From an uncultured Sphingomonadaceae bacterium (lineage in GTDB: Bacteria; Pseudomonadota; Alphaproteobacteria; Sphingomonadales; Sphingomonadaceae), in contig CANLBM010000006.1 of NCBI GenBank assembly GCA_947488845.1, positions 62,001 to 126,000 of the forward strand: 64,000 nt of DNA. Reading direction: 5' to 3'. Within the stretch, counting starts at the first letter, position 1; each line of letters opens with the position of its first letter. Under the pieces are notes generated by a model. That model saw only the letters and a program-made list of their open reading frames with translations. It was not told the DNA's origin and did no database searches. Below, piece by piece: positions 17,503 through 25,219 of this stretch. Made by a program: the position numbers and the translations under genes.

Positions 17503-19053
17503 CTAGAGCGCCTTGACTATTTCCTCGCACATTTTCTTCGCATCCGAAAGCAACATCATGGTCTGGTCCATATAAAAGACTTCATTGTCGACCCCGGCAT
17601 AGCCGACGCCGCCCATCGACCGTTTGACAAAGAATATCGTCTTGGCTTTTTCGACATCGAACACCGGCATCCCGTAAATCGGCGATCCCTTGTCGGTTTT
17701 CGCCGCCGGATTGACCACGTCATTGGCCCCGATGATGAAGGCAACATCGGCCTGGGCAAATTCGCTGTTGATATCCTCCAGCTCGAAAACCTCGTCATAA
17801 GACACATTGGCTTCGGCGAGCAGGACATTCATATGGCCCGGCATACGACCGGCCACAGGGTGGATCGCATATTTGACGCTGACGCCTTGCTCTTTCAGCA
17901 TATCGCCCATTTCGCGCAAGGCGTGCTGCGCCTGCGCCACGGCCATGCCATAGCCCGGAATGATGATCACGCTCTCGGCCTGTTTCATCATATAGGCAGC
18001 GTCCTCGGCCGAACCGCGTTTCCACGGACGGTCGATCTTGGCTGCGCCGTCGCTGCTCGCGGCTTCGGCACCAAAGCCGCCGGCAATCACACTGATGAAG
18101 CTGCGATTCATCGCCTTGCACATGATGTAGGACAGGATCGCACCGGACGAACCGACCAATGCGCCGGTGATGATCATCGCCGTGTTACCGAGCGTAAAGC
18201 CCATCGCCGCTGCCGCCCAGCCGGAATAGCTGTTCAGCATCGACACCACCACGGGCATATCCGCGCCGCCGATCGGGATGATCAGCAGGAAGCCGATCAG
18301 GAAGCTTAAACCGACAATAGTCCAGAATATAGCGCCCGTACCCACCGTCGGGGCAATCGCGAAATAGGCGGTCAGGCCGATGATAGCGCCCAATACGCCC
18401 AGATTGATGACATGGCGCAGCGGCAGCATGATCGGCGCGCCCGACATATTGCCGTTGAGTTTCAGGAAGGCGATAACCGAACCGGAGAAGGTAATCGCAC
18501 CAATGGCAACGCCAAGGCCCAGTTCGACGCGGCTGACCGTCAATATTTCACCGGTCGCATCCAATATGCCAAAGGCACCGGGATTGAGATAGGCGGCGAT
18601 TCCGACCAGTACGGCGGCCATACCCACCAGCGAGTGGAAAGCGGCAACCAGCTGCGGCATATCGGTCATCGCGATACGGCGTGCCGTGATAAAACCGATC
18701 GCGCCACCGATGGCGATAGCACCGGCAATTTCCGGCAGACTGGCGATGCTGTGGGTCCACAGGGTGGTCACCACAGCAATCAGCATGCCGAGCATGCCGA
18801 AACGGTTGCCGCGCCGGCTGGATTCCGGCGAAGACAGACCGCGCAAAGCGAGAATGAACAGGACGCCGGCGATCAGATAGGCGGCAGCAACCCAGGGGTT
18901 AACCGGCTCACCGGAGGCGGCAAGCGCAGGAGTGACGGGCAGAAGCAGTGCACCTGCGAAGGCAGGTGCCCATTTCCGGAACCGGCGTCCGGAGGTAATC
19001 GCACGAGAGGGGCGCCGGACTGAAGCCAACGCACGGTCAAAAGAAGCACCCAT
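17503..19053 (-). CDS. pntB: NAD(P) transhydrogenase subunit beta, with an N-terminal extension
   Basis: PntB forms part of the proton channel and the NADP(H)-binding domain III of the energy-linked transhydrogenase. The family part starts at VNPWVAAAYLIAGVLFILAL near residue 51 and includes many membrane helices and the dIII motifs GYGMAVAQAQHA and PVAGRMPGHMNVLLAEA. At 516 residues it is about 45 longer than usual. The extra N-terminus holds a twin-Arg-rich segment and WAPAFAGA, which is the translation of a palindromic repeat at 18950-19020. ATG at 19053 overlaps the stop of pntA2 (TAATG) and follows AAGGAG, so the extension is really translated if the sequence is right. Confidence 0.95.
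   Translation of the reverse strand: MGASFDRALASVRRPSRAITSGRRFRKWAPAFAGALLLPVTPALAASGEPVNPWVAAAYLIAGVLFILALRGLSSPESSRRGNRFGMLGMLIAVVTTLWTHSIASLPEIAGAIAIGGAIGFITARRIAMTDMPQLVAAFHSLVGMAAVLVGIAAYLNPGAFGILDATGEILTVSRVELGLGVAIGAITFSGSVIAFLKLNGNMSGAPIMLPLRHVINLGVLGAIIGLTAYFAIAPTVGTGAIFWTIVGLSFLIGFLLIIPIGGADMPVVVSMLNSYSGWAAAAMGFTLGNTAMIITGALVGSSGAILSYIMCKAMNRSFISVIAGGFGAEAASSDGAAKIDRPWKRGSAEDAAYMMKQAESVIIIPGYGMAVAQAQHALREMGDMLKEQGVSVKYAIHPVAGRMPGHMNVLLAEANVSYDEVFELEDINSEFAQADVAFIIGANDVVNPAAKTDKGSPIYGMPVFDVEKAKTIFFVKRSMGGVGYAGVDNEVFYMDQTMMLLSDAKKMCEEIVKAL
18950..19020. repeat. Palindromic repeat inside the pntB coding sequence
   Basis: GCACCTGC at 18950-18957 pairs perfectly with GCAGGTGC at 18962-18969 around a GAAG loop. 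A second inverted pair, GTCCGG at 18987-18992 and CCGGAC at 19015-19020, lies outside it. The GCGAAGGC core and the following CCCATTTCCGG match the type of repeat seen near 13912. It encodes about residues 12-35 of PntB, outside the conserved family region. Confidence 0.6.
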
Positions 19054-19349
19054 TATTTGCGCTCCTTCTTCTTGTACATCGCGAGCATCCGCTCGGTCAC
19101 GGCAAAGCCGCCAAAAATATTCACGCTCGCCAGCACCACGCCGACCAGACCCAGCCATTTGGCGGTCTGCCCGCCATCAGCCTGCGATCCCGCCGCCGCC
19201 GCAATCAGCGCCCCGACAATGATCACCGAAGAAATCGCGTTGGTCACCGCCATCAACGGCGTGTGCAGGGCCGGGGTAACCGACCAGACGACATAATAGC
19301 CGACAAAACAGGCCATCACGAAAATTGATAAGATTGAGATAAAGTCCAT
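19053..19349 (-). CDS. pntAB: NAD(P) transhydrogenase alpha subunit part 2 (membrane)
   Basis: The 98-residue protein corresponds to the membrane C-terminal piece of PntA, split off as in many alphaproteobacteria. It has hydrophobic helices (ILSIFVMACFVGYYVVWSVTP, AISSVIIVGALIAAA, GVVLASVNIFGGFAVTERML) and a basic tail. It helps to form the proton channel with PntB. Nine bases separate it from pntA1, and its stop overlaps the pntB start by one base. Confidence 0.95.
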   Translation of the reverse strand: MDFISILSIFVMACFVGYYVVWSVTPALHTPLMAVTNAISSVIIVGALIAAAAGSQADGGQTAKWLGLVGVVLASVNIFGGFAVTERMLAMYKKKERK

Positions 19350-19358
19350 AGCTAACCC

Positions 19359-20489
19359 CTATTTCGCCAGAAGGCGCTCGTTCACAACCTTGCCATCTTT
19401 GGTCAGGCGTATGCCAATTGTTACCTCATCGTCATCGGGCAGAACCGGCCTTTTGGCCTCTTCGTCCCAATAAGCGCTGAGAAAATTATAGAGATTGCGC
19501 GAGAACAAGGCCGAGCTGTCGGCCGCCATGCTCGACGGCATATTGTTCGCGCCGATGATCTTGACGCCATGCTTCTCGACAACCTTGCCGGCAACCGCGC
19601 CTTCGACATTGCCGCCCTGCTCTGCTGCCAGATCAACAATCACGCTACCGGTCCGCATTGTCTTGATCTGCGCGTCCGAAATCAGACGGGGCGCAGGCCG
19701 GCCGGGGATCAAGGCGGTGGTGATGACAATATCCTGCTTGGCAATATGGGCGGAGACCAGTTCGGCTTGCGCCTTCTGATATTCCTCGCTCATTTCGGTG
19801 GCATAGCCGCCGGTGCCTTCACCTTCGATGCCTTCGACGCTTTCCACGAAAATAGGTTTCGCGCCGAGCGATTGAATCTGTTCCTTGGTCGCAGCCCGCA
19901 CGTCGGTCGCGCTGACCTGGGCGCCGAGACGTCTCGCGGTGGCGATCGCCTGCAGGCCGGCAACGCCAACCCCCATGATGAAGCAACGCGCGGCGGAAAC
20001 CGTGCCGGCGGCGGTCATCATCATCGGAAAGACCCGGCCATAATGGGCCGCGGCCTCGAGGACAGATTTATAACCCGACAGATTGGACTGCGAGGAAAGG
20101 ATATCCATCGATTGCGCGCGGGTGATCCGCGGCATGAATTCCATCGCCAGCGCATCAATGCCCAGCTTCGCATAAGCATCGACGCGCTTGCGCTCGCCGA
20201 AAGGGTTGAGACTGGCAACCAGCCACGCGCCTTTCTTGATGCCTTTTAACGAGACCGGGTCGGGACCCTGCACCGCCAGAACGATGTCGGCGTCTTTCAG
20301 AACGGCGGCGCGCGTTCCGATTGTCGCCCCCATATCCTGATAATCCTTGTCGGAAACCGACGCAGAAATACCCGCTCCCTTTTCCACGGTTATGGAAGCA
20401 CCGAGCGCGATAAATTTCTTGACCGTTTCGGGCGACGCGCTGACACGCTTCTCGCCATCGGCGAGTTCCTTCAAAACCGCGATTTTCAC
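19359..20489 (-). CDS. pntAA: NAD(P) transhydrogenase alpha subunit part 1 (NAD-binding)
   Basis: The 376-residue soluble subunit carries the NAD(H)-binding domain I: KIAVLKELADGEKRVSASPETV at the start, a Rossmann segment GVGVAGLQAIATARRLGA near residue 170, and the mobile-loop region DIVITTALIPGRPAP near 245. The complex couples hydride transfer from NADH to NADP+ to proton influx and so supplies NADPH. GTG at 20489 gives the family N-terminus; a TTG four codons upstream is less likely. Sixteen bases separate it from the preceding small gene. Confidence 0.94.
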   Translation of the reverse strand: MKIAVLKELADGEKRVSASPETVKKFIALGASITVEKGAGISASVSDKDYQDMGATIGTRAAVLKDADIVLAVQGPDPVSLKGIKKGAWLVASLNPFGERKRVDAYAKLGIDALAMEFMPRITRAQSMDILSSQSNLSGYKSVLEAAAHYGRVFPMMMTAAGTVSAARCFIMGVGVAGLQAIATARRLGAQVSATDVRAATKEQIQSLGAKPIFVESVEGIEGEGTGGYATEMSEEYQKAQAELVSAHIAKQDIVITTALIPGRPAPRLISDAQIKTMRTGSVIVDLAAEQGGNVEGAVAGKVVEKHGVKIIGANNMPSSMAADSSALFSRNLYNFLSAYWDEEAKRPVLPDDDEVTIGIRLTKDGKVVNERLLAK

Positions 20490-20505
20490 AGTATATTCCA
20501 ATCAG

Positions 20506-20628
20506 TTAGGATATGAGTATAACCACCAACGTCGCTACGATAACGGATCCGATTGTTCCGATTTTCAGCAGTGACAGGAAACGGTTGTAGGATTCCTCTG
20601 CTGCGCCAAAATTATTATTCGATGTCAT
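20506..20628 (-). CDS. aa3-type cytochrome c oxidase subunit IV-like small membrane protein
   Basis: A 40-codon gene reads MTSNNNFGAAEESYNRFLSL and then a single hydrophobic helix (IGTIGSVIVATLVVILIS). Length and layout match the bacterial aa3 oxidase subunit IV family, a one-helix accessory subunit. A GGGGAAG box lies just upstream of the ATG. It heads the transhydrogenase operon, an arrangement seen in other alphaproteobacteria; no oxidase genes are nearby. Confidence 0.85.
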   Translation of the reverse strand: MTSNNNFGAAEESYNRFLSLLKIGTIGSVIVATLVVILIS

Positions 20629-20802
20629 GACTTCCCCATCTTTTCATTTACATTCAAAACTGGCGCGATGTGTAACCCCATATTAGCCGCTGCTCAAGTC
20701 TTACCCACCGTCATTTTGGATAGAAAATTTATCCGTCCTTTAATCGGCTCTTTACCGGTTGCCGCTATTGATATGCCTCATTTTGGGACAATCGGGATAA
20801 AA

Positions 20803-22230
20803 ATGGCACAAAACGGCACAAAATTACTGCTGCTGATCGATGATGAGCCGGCGCAATGCCGGTTGATTTCCGCGCTGGCCTCACGGGCCGGTTTCCGGAC
20901 GATCTATGCCCGCGATGCGGAAACCGCGATCGCGACGCTGGGCACGCAGGACGGGATGATGCTCGATGCGATCATTCTCGACCACTGGGTGCCGGGCTCC
21001 GAAGCCACCGAACTGATCGCCGAACTGAAATCCCGCCGCCCCGCCTTGCCTGTCCTGATGCTGACCGCAGTCGGCTCGATTTCCGAAGCCGTCGAGGCCG
21101 TGCGCGCAGGTGCCACCGACTATCTGATCAAGCCGGTCGCCCCGGAATTGATGCTCAAGGCGCTCGACGCCGCCGTTGAATCTTCCAGAGACGATGGCGA
21201 ATTGCGACCGCTTACCGAGAAGATTTCGGTGCCGCTCGAATTTGAAGAAATAGTCGGGGCAACACCCGCGTTCCGCACCGCCCTGGCGATCGCCGCCAAG
21301 GCCGCCCGCGCCCGTGTCCCGGTGCTGATCGAAGGCGAAGGCGGGGTTGGCAAGGAAGTCATTGCCGACGCCATCCACGCCGCCAGCCCCCGCTCCAAAC
21401 AACCGATGCTCAAGCTCAATTGCGGAGCGATCACCGGCAATCTGCTCGATTCGATCCTGTTCGGTCACGAAAAAGGTGCCTTCACCGGCGCGTTTGACCG
21501 CAAGATCGGACTGCTCCAGCAAGCCGAGGGCGGCACGATTTTCCTCGACGAGGTCGACCGGATCCCGCCGGAAACCCAGGTCCGCTTGCTGCGCTTCCTG
21601 AAACATTCCGATATTCAGCCTTTGGGCAGCCCGAACAGTTTCCAGCTCGACGTCAGAATCATCGCGGCTACCAATCGCAAGCTGCAACGGGAGGTCGAGA
21701 AAGACAATTTCCGCGAAGATCTCTATTATCAGATGAATGTCGTCCAGCTCACTATTCCGCCATTGCGCGATCGGACCGGCGATATTCCGGCACTGGCACG
21801 TCACTTCCTCGCCCGCCTCGCCCTGCAGCCGGGACTGCGCAGCCTTGGCATTACCGACGAAGCGCTGAACCTGTTGCGCAGCTATCGCTGGCCGGGCAAC
21901 GTCCGGCAATTGCAAAGCGTGCTGTTCCGTGCCGCGGTCATGTGCGACCGCAATGCTCTGACCTGCGACGAATTTCCGCAGATCGCCTCCTTTGTCGCCG
22001 AAAGCGGGAATGACGGCTCGCACATGATCAGCAGCCCGGAAGGTATCGGCATCACCCTATATTGCGAAGATGGCAATTTGCGACCGCTGGAAGAAATAGA
22101 AGCCGACGTGATCCGGCTGGCCATCGGTCATTATCGCGGCCGGATGACCGAAGTTGCACGGCGACTGGGCATCGGACGCTCCACGCTCTATCGCAAGCTC
22201 GCCGATCTGGGCATCGATAACGCTGCGTAA
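20803..22230 (+). CDS. NtrC-type sigma-54-dependent response regulator
   Basis: This 475-residue regulator has a receiver domain (IDDEPAQC, phosphoacceptor Asp in ILDHWVPGSE, Thr in LTAVGS, Lys in IKPVAP), a sigma-54 AAA+ domain with Walker A GEGGVGKEV near residue 170, the sigma-54 contact loop GAFTGAF near 225, Walker B IFLDEVDRIPP, and a C-terminal Fis-type helix-turn-helix (MTEVARRLGIGRSTLYRKLA). ATG at 20803 has a GGGAT box; the longer frame from 20668 adds an unrelated leader. No partner histidine kinase is adjacent. Four copies of a 10-bp motif follow the gene. Confidence 0.92.
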   Translation: MAQNGTKLLLLIDDEPAQCRLISALASRAGFRTIYARDAETAIATLGTQDGMMLDAIILDHWVPGSEATELIAELKSRRPALPVLMLTAVGSISEAVEAVRAGATDYLIKPVAPELMLKALDAAVESSRDDGELRPLTEKISVPLEFEEIVGATPAFRTALAIAAKAARARVPVLIEGEGGVGKEVIADAIHAASPRSKQPMLKLNCGAITGNLLDSILFGHEKGAFTGAFDRKIGLLQQAEGGTIFLDEVDRIPPETQVRLLRFLKHSDIQPLGSPNSFQLDVRIIAATNRKLQREVEKDNFREDLYYQMNVVQLTIPPLRDRTGDIPALARHFLARLALQPGLRSLGITDEALNLLRSYRWPGNVRQLQSVLFRAAVMCDRNALTCDEFPQIASFVAESGNDGSHMISSPEGIGITLYCEDGNLRPLEEIEADVIRLAIGHYRGRMTEVARRLGIGRSTLYRKLADLGIDNAA

Positions 22231-22314
22231 ATCCAGCATTTTTTTGTTGGATTCTATATTGCGCCCTGTTGGATTTGACATTTTCGGCCAATGGCAATTA
22301 CGCGAAATCCAACA
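22229..22314. repeat. Four copies of TGTTGGATTT in inverted pairs
   Basis: The motif occurs as AAATCCAGCA at 22229-22238, TGTTGGATTC at 22245-22254, TGTTGGATTT at 22267-22276 and AAATCCAACA at 22305-22314. The first pair forms a hairpin with a T-rich loop that could end transcription of the regulator gene. The second pair is separated by 28 bases, just upstream of the lipoprotein gene, and could be a regulator-binding site. Confidence 0.45.
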
Positions 22315-22356
22315 TCGCCATTGATGTTTCCCATCGCGGGCCTTAAGTCTGCATGC

Positions 22357-22956
22357 ATGAAAAACATGCTTCCAAATCTTCCAATCGGCGCAGCCCTGAC
22401 GCTCGCCTTGCTCCTCTCTGCCTGCGGAAAACAGGAAGCGGTGGGCGATGTTCCATCCAGCGAAGAACTTGCAAAACAAGCGGATGCGGCGAGCGAGGCG
22501 ATCCGCAACGAAGCGGCGAAGGGCGAGGGCACGGAAGCCGAGATCGACCTCACCAGCATGGAAAGCTATGCCAACGCTCTGCGTGGCTACACCATCATGG
22601 TGCCGAGCGGCTGGACTGTTGATCAGGCAGCGAGCGACGATAATGGCCGCGTATTTACCGAAACGGCGAGCGGCACCAAGCTGGCTGTCAGTTGGGTGGA
22701 AAACCGCGAAGATGCCGCCTGGAGCAAAGCGGTCCAGACCATCGAAGATGGCAATGACGCCATGGAAGGCGCACCGGTCGGCAAGAATGAATATCGCGCT
22801 TCGGGCCTATTGACCAACGGCCTGAAATCCAGCCAGCGTCTGCTCCGCAAGCCGGATGGCACGATGGTACAGGCGGAGATCACCTATGCTGCCGATCAAC
22901 CCAAGTCGACGGACACGATGGCATCGACAATCCTCGACAGCTTGACGCTGAAATAG
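22357..22956 (+). CDS. Putative lipoprotein of unknown function
   Basis: The 199-residue product has a lipoprotein signal (LALLLSACGKQ) with Cys near residue 22, then an Ala/Glu/Lys-rich linker that is probably helical, and a C-terminal domain of about 130 residues starting at YANALRGYTIMVPSGW. That domain resembles PsbP/MOG1-like or DUF1795-type folds by its pattern, but I cannot assign a family. ATG at 22357 is the start that puts the lipobox at the usual distance; no strong ribosome-binding site is seen. Confidence 0.75.
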   Translation: MKNMLPNLPIGAALTLALLLSACGKQEAVGDVPSSEELAKQADAASEAIRNEAAKGEGTEAEIDLTSMESYANALRGYTIMVPSGWTVDQAASDDNGRVFTETASGTKLAVSWVENREDAAWSKAVQTIEDGNDAMEGAPVGKNEYRASGLLTNGLKSSQRLLRKPDGTMVQAEITYAADQPKSTDTMASTILDSLTLK

Positions 22957-22994
22957 CAGCCTAGCGCCCGCACCTATCCAAAGTCTGAATTTGC

Positions 22995-24428
22995 CTAGCG
23001 GTTGAGCTTGGCACCCAGAAAACTCGGCATCGGGCCGTTCCAGCCGTCATCGGTACCGTCGTCACTGCTATCCTGAACCACTGGCGGCTTTTCTTCGCGG
23101 ACCTTGGCAGCGCGGGCCGGCTTCTTTGGCGCGTCCTCCTGCCGTGACGGCTTTGGAGCCTCGTCTTGCTGCACCTTTTTCGGCCGGTCATCCTGCCGTG
23201 GTTTCTTGGGTGCATCATCACGCCGTGGCGCTTTTGATTTTTCCGAGGCAGGCTTGTCCGAAGCGGATTTCGCCGGAGCCTTGTCAGTCGGCATGTTGCC
23301 GCCCTTGCTGCCCTTGCGTTCTGTACGGATCGGAATGGTCATGCCGGTCAGCTTCTGGATGCTGTCGACATGTTCCGCATCGCTGCGGGTCACAAAAGTG
23401 ATTGCAACGCCGGTCGCGCCAGCACGGCCGGTACGGCCGATCCGGTGGATATAATCATCGGGATGCCAAGGAATATCATAGTTGATGACATGGCTGACGC
23501 CCTTGATGTCCAGCCCGCGGGCGGCGACATCGGACGCGCACAAAATATTGATTTCACCGGACTTGAACCGGTCCAGCTCCGCGAGACGCGAGCTTTGGTC
23601 CATGTCGCCATGGATCTGCCCGGCATCAAAACCATCCTTGCGCAGGCTCTGGCAAAGGTCACGGACCTCGGTCTTCCGATTGCAGAAAATGATCGCGGTA
23701 TCGACGCCTTCATGGTCCAATATGTCGACGATCAGCTTGCGCTTGGCCTTCGGGGCGACCTCCATCAGCGACTGATCGATCGAGGTATTGGCCGTAGCCG
23801 GCCGAGAGACCTCGATATATTTCGGATTGGTCAGAAACTGGTCCGACAGCCGCTTGATCGGTGGCGGCATGGTCGCCGAGAACAGCATTGTCTGGCGGGT
23901 TGCCGGCAGTTTCGAGCAGATCGATTCGATGTCGGGAATGAAGCCCATGTCGAGCATCCGGTCCGCTTCGTCGATGACCAGCAATTCGCAGCCCGACATC
24001 AATATCCGTCCACGATCGAACAGATCCATCAAACGGCCTGGTGTCGCGATCAATACGTCGACGCCTTTTTCCAGCGCCTTGATCTGGTCGCCCATGGAAA
24101 CACCGCCGATAAGCAGCGCCATGCTGAGATTATGATTCTTGCCATATTTCTCGAAATTCTCGGCAACTTGTGCCGCCAGTTCGCGGGTCGGCTCAAGGAT
24201 CAGCGACCGCGGCATCCGCGCTCGCGATCGGCCATGCGCCAGGATGTCAATCATCGGCAACACAAAACTCGCGGTCTTGCCTGTGCCGGTCTGGGCAATG
24301 CCGATGATATCTTTCATCATCAGTACGGGAGGGATGGCCTGCGCCTGAATCGGCGTCGGTTCGTCATAGCCAGCTTCGGCTACGGATTTCAGCAATTCTT
24401 CAGACAGGCCGAGATCGGCAAATTTCAT
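22995..24428 (-). CDS. DEAD-box ATP-dependent RNA helicase (RhlE-like)
   Basis: The 477-residue helicase has all core motifs: Q motif (EPTPIQAQAIPP), motif I AQTGTGKT, PTRELAAQ, DEAD in VIDEADRMLDMG, SAT in LFSATMPP, and motif VI HRIGRTGRAG. It should unwind RNA in ribosome assembly or mRNA decay. The C-terminal 110 residues are a low-complexity Lys/Asp/Pro tail with a degenerate repeat around DDAPKKPRQ, expected to be disordered and RNA-binding. ATG at 24428 starts the canonical MKFADLGLS. Confidence 0.94.
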   Translation of the reverse strand: MKFADLGLSEELLKSVAEAGYDEPTPIQAQAIPPVLMMKDIIGIAQTGTGKTASFVLPMIDILAHGRSRARMPRSLILEPTRELAAQVAENFEKYGKNHNLSMALLIGGVSMGDQIKALEKGVDVLIATPGRLMDLFDRGRILMSGCELLVIDEADRMLDMGFIPDIESICSKLPATRQTMLFSATMPPPIKRLSDQFLTNPKYIEVSRPATANTSIDQSLMEVAPKAKRKLIVDILDHEGVDTAIIFCNRKTEVRDLCQSLRKDGFDAGQIHGDMDQSSRLAELDRFKSGEINILCASDVAARGLDIKGVSHVINYDIPWHPDDYIHRIGRTGRAGATGVAITFVTRSDAEHVDSIQKLTGMTIPIRTERKGSKGGNMPTDKAPAKSASDKPASEKSKAPRRDDAPKKPRQDDRPKKVQQDEAPKPSRQEDAPKKPARAAKVREEKPPVVQDSSDDGTDDGWNGPMPSFLGAKLNR

Positions 24429-24535
24429 AGTAGTTCCGGAAAAATATAGGATGCACCCTTGCATCCTGTCTTAGCCTTTCGGCCGTGCCGGGCAATGATG
24501 GCATATCCCGAATTTGTCAAGCTTTCTCGCTTGAT

Positions 24536-25042
24536 CTAGCGTTGCGGAACAAGTTCGCGAAATCGTTCAATTTCACATTTGGCCCCGGTGCGCGAGTGCA
24601 GGATATCCCGCCGCGCACATATTTTTCCATCGCCCGACTTTTCCATGTAAAAACCGGAATAGAAACTGCGCGACGGACAATTCTCCTCGAGCTGCGCCCT
24701 GATCCGCTTGCGGTCCCGCGTCAGCAGGTCGAGATATTGATCCGCAAACATCTGCACGCCGAGGATATTGTCCATCGGCAGACATTTGCCAATTTTCTTT
24801 TCTTTGTAAGTCTGCTGCGGAGTCTGTTGTGAAAAATCGGCACTCGGCGCCAATGAACTGGGCCGCTGGCGCGGCACCCGGATGATCACCCGCTTTTCAA
24901 TCCGGACCTGCGCATAAGCACGCGGTCGGGCTGGCACGTAGGTTCCAGCCGCGTCCCTGTCGGCAGACGAAATGTCCACCGATTGCATTCCCCGCACGTC
25001 TGGCACAGAGAGCAGCAATATCGCAAGAAGTGACAGACTCAC
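24536..25042 (-). CDS. Secreted hypothetical protein
   Basis: The 168-residue product starts at a GTG with AAGGGA upstream and has a short signal peptide (LLAILLLSVPDVRG). The mature part contains a basic segment, a conserved-looking domain from about residue 85 (GKCLPMDNILGVQMFADQYLD) and three or four cysteines (GKCLP, EENCPS, ICARRD, GAKCEIE) that could form disulfides. I do not recognise a characterised family. Its proteins of this kind recur in sphingomonads, as far as I can recall. Confidence 0.72.
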   Translation of the reverse strand: MSLSLLAILLLSVPDVRGMQSVDISSADRDAAGTYVPARPRAYAQVRIEKRVIIRVPRQRPSSLAPSADFSQQTPQQTYKEKKIGKCLPMDNILGVQMFADQYLDLLTRDRKRIRAQLEENCPSRSFYSGFYMEKSGDGKICARRDILHSRTGAKCEIERFRELVPQR

Positions 25043-25219
25043 CGAAATCCCTTAATTAACACTTGTCTTCGCTATATCAGCGGCGATTGAATATTGCATG
25101 AACTGGCAAATTGTCATCTATTGTGTCGCCTTGCGCCAATTTGCCTATTTCAATAGCCCCTGACGGGGCCTCGGATATCATAAGGCGAAATAGCAAGCTG
25201 ACAATGCAGGAGCAAAAAT

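Noticed and set aside
20881..22023. 380-codon minus-strand frame opposite the NtrC-type regulator
   Set aside because: Antisense shadow; the plus-strand product has Walker, GAFTGAF and HTH motifs.
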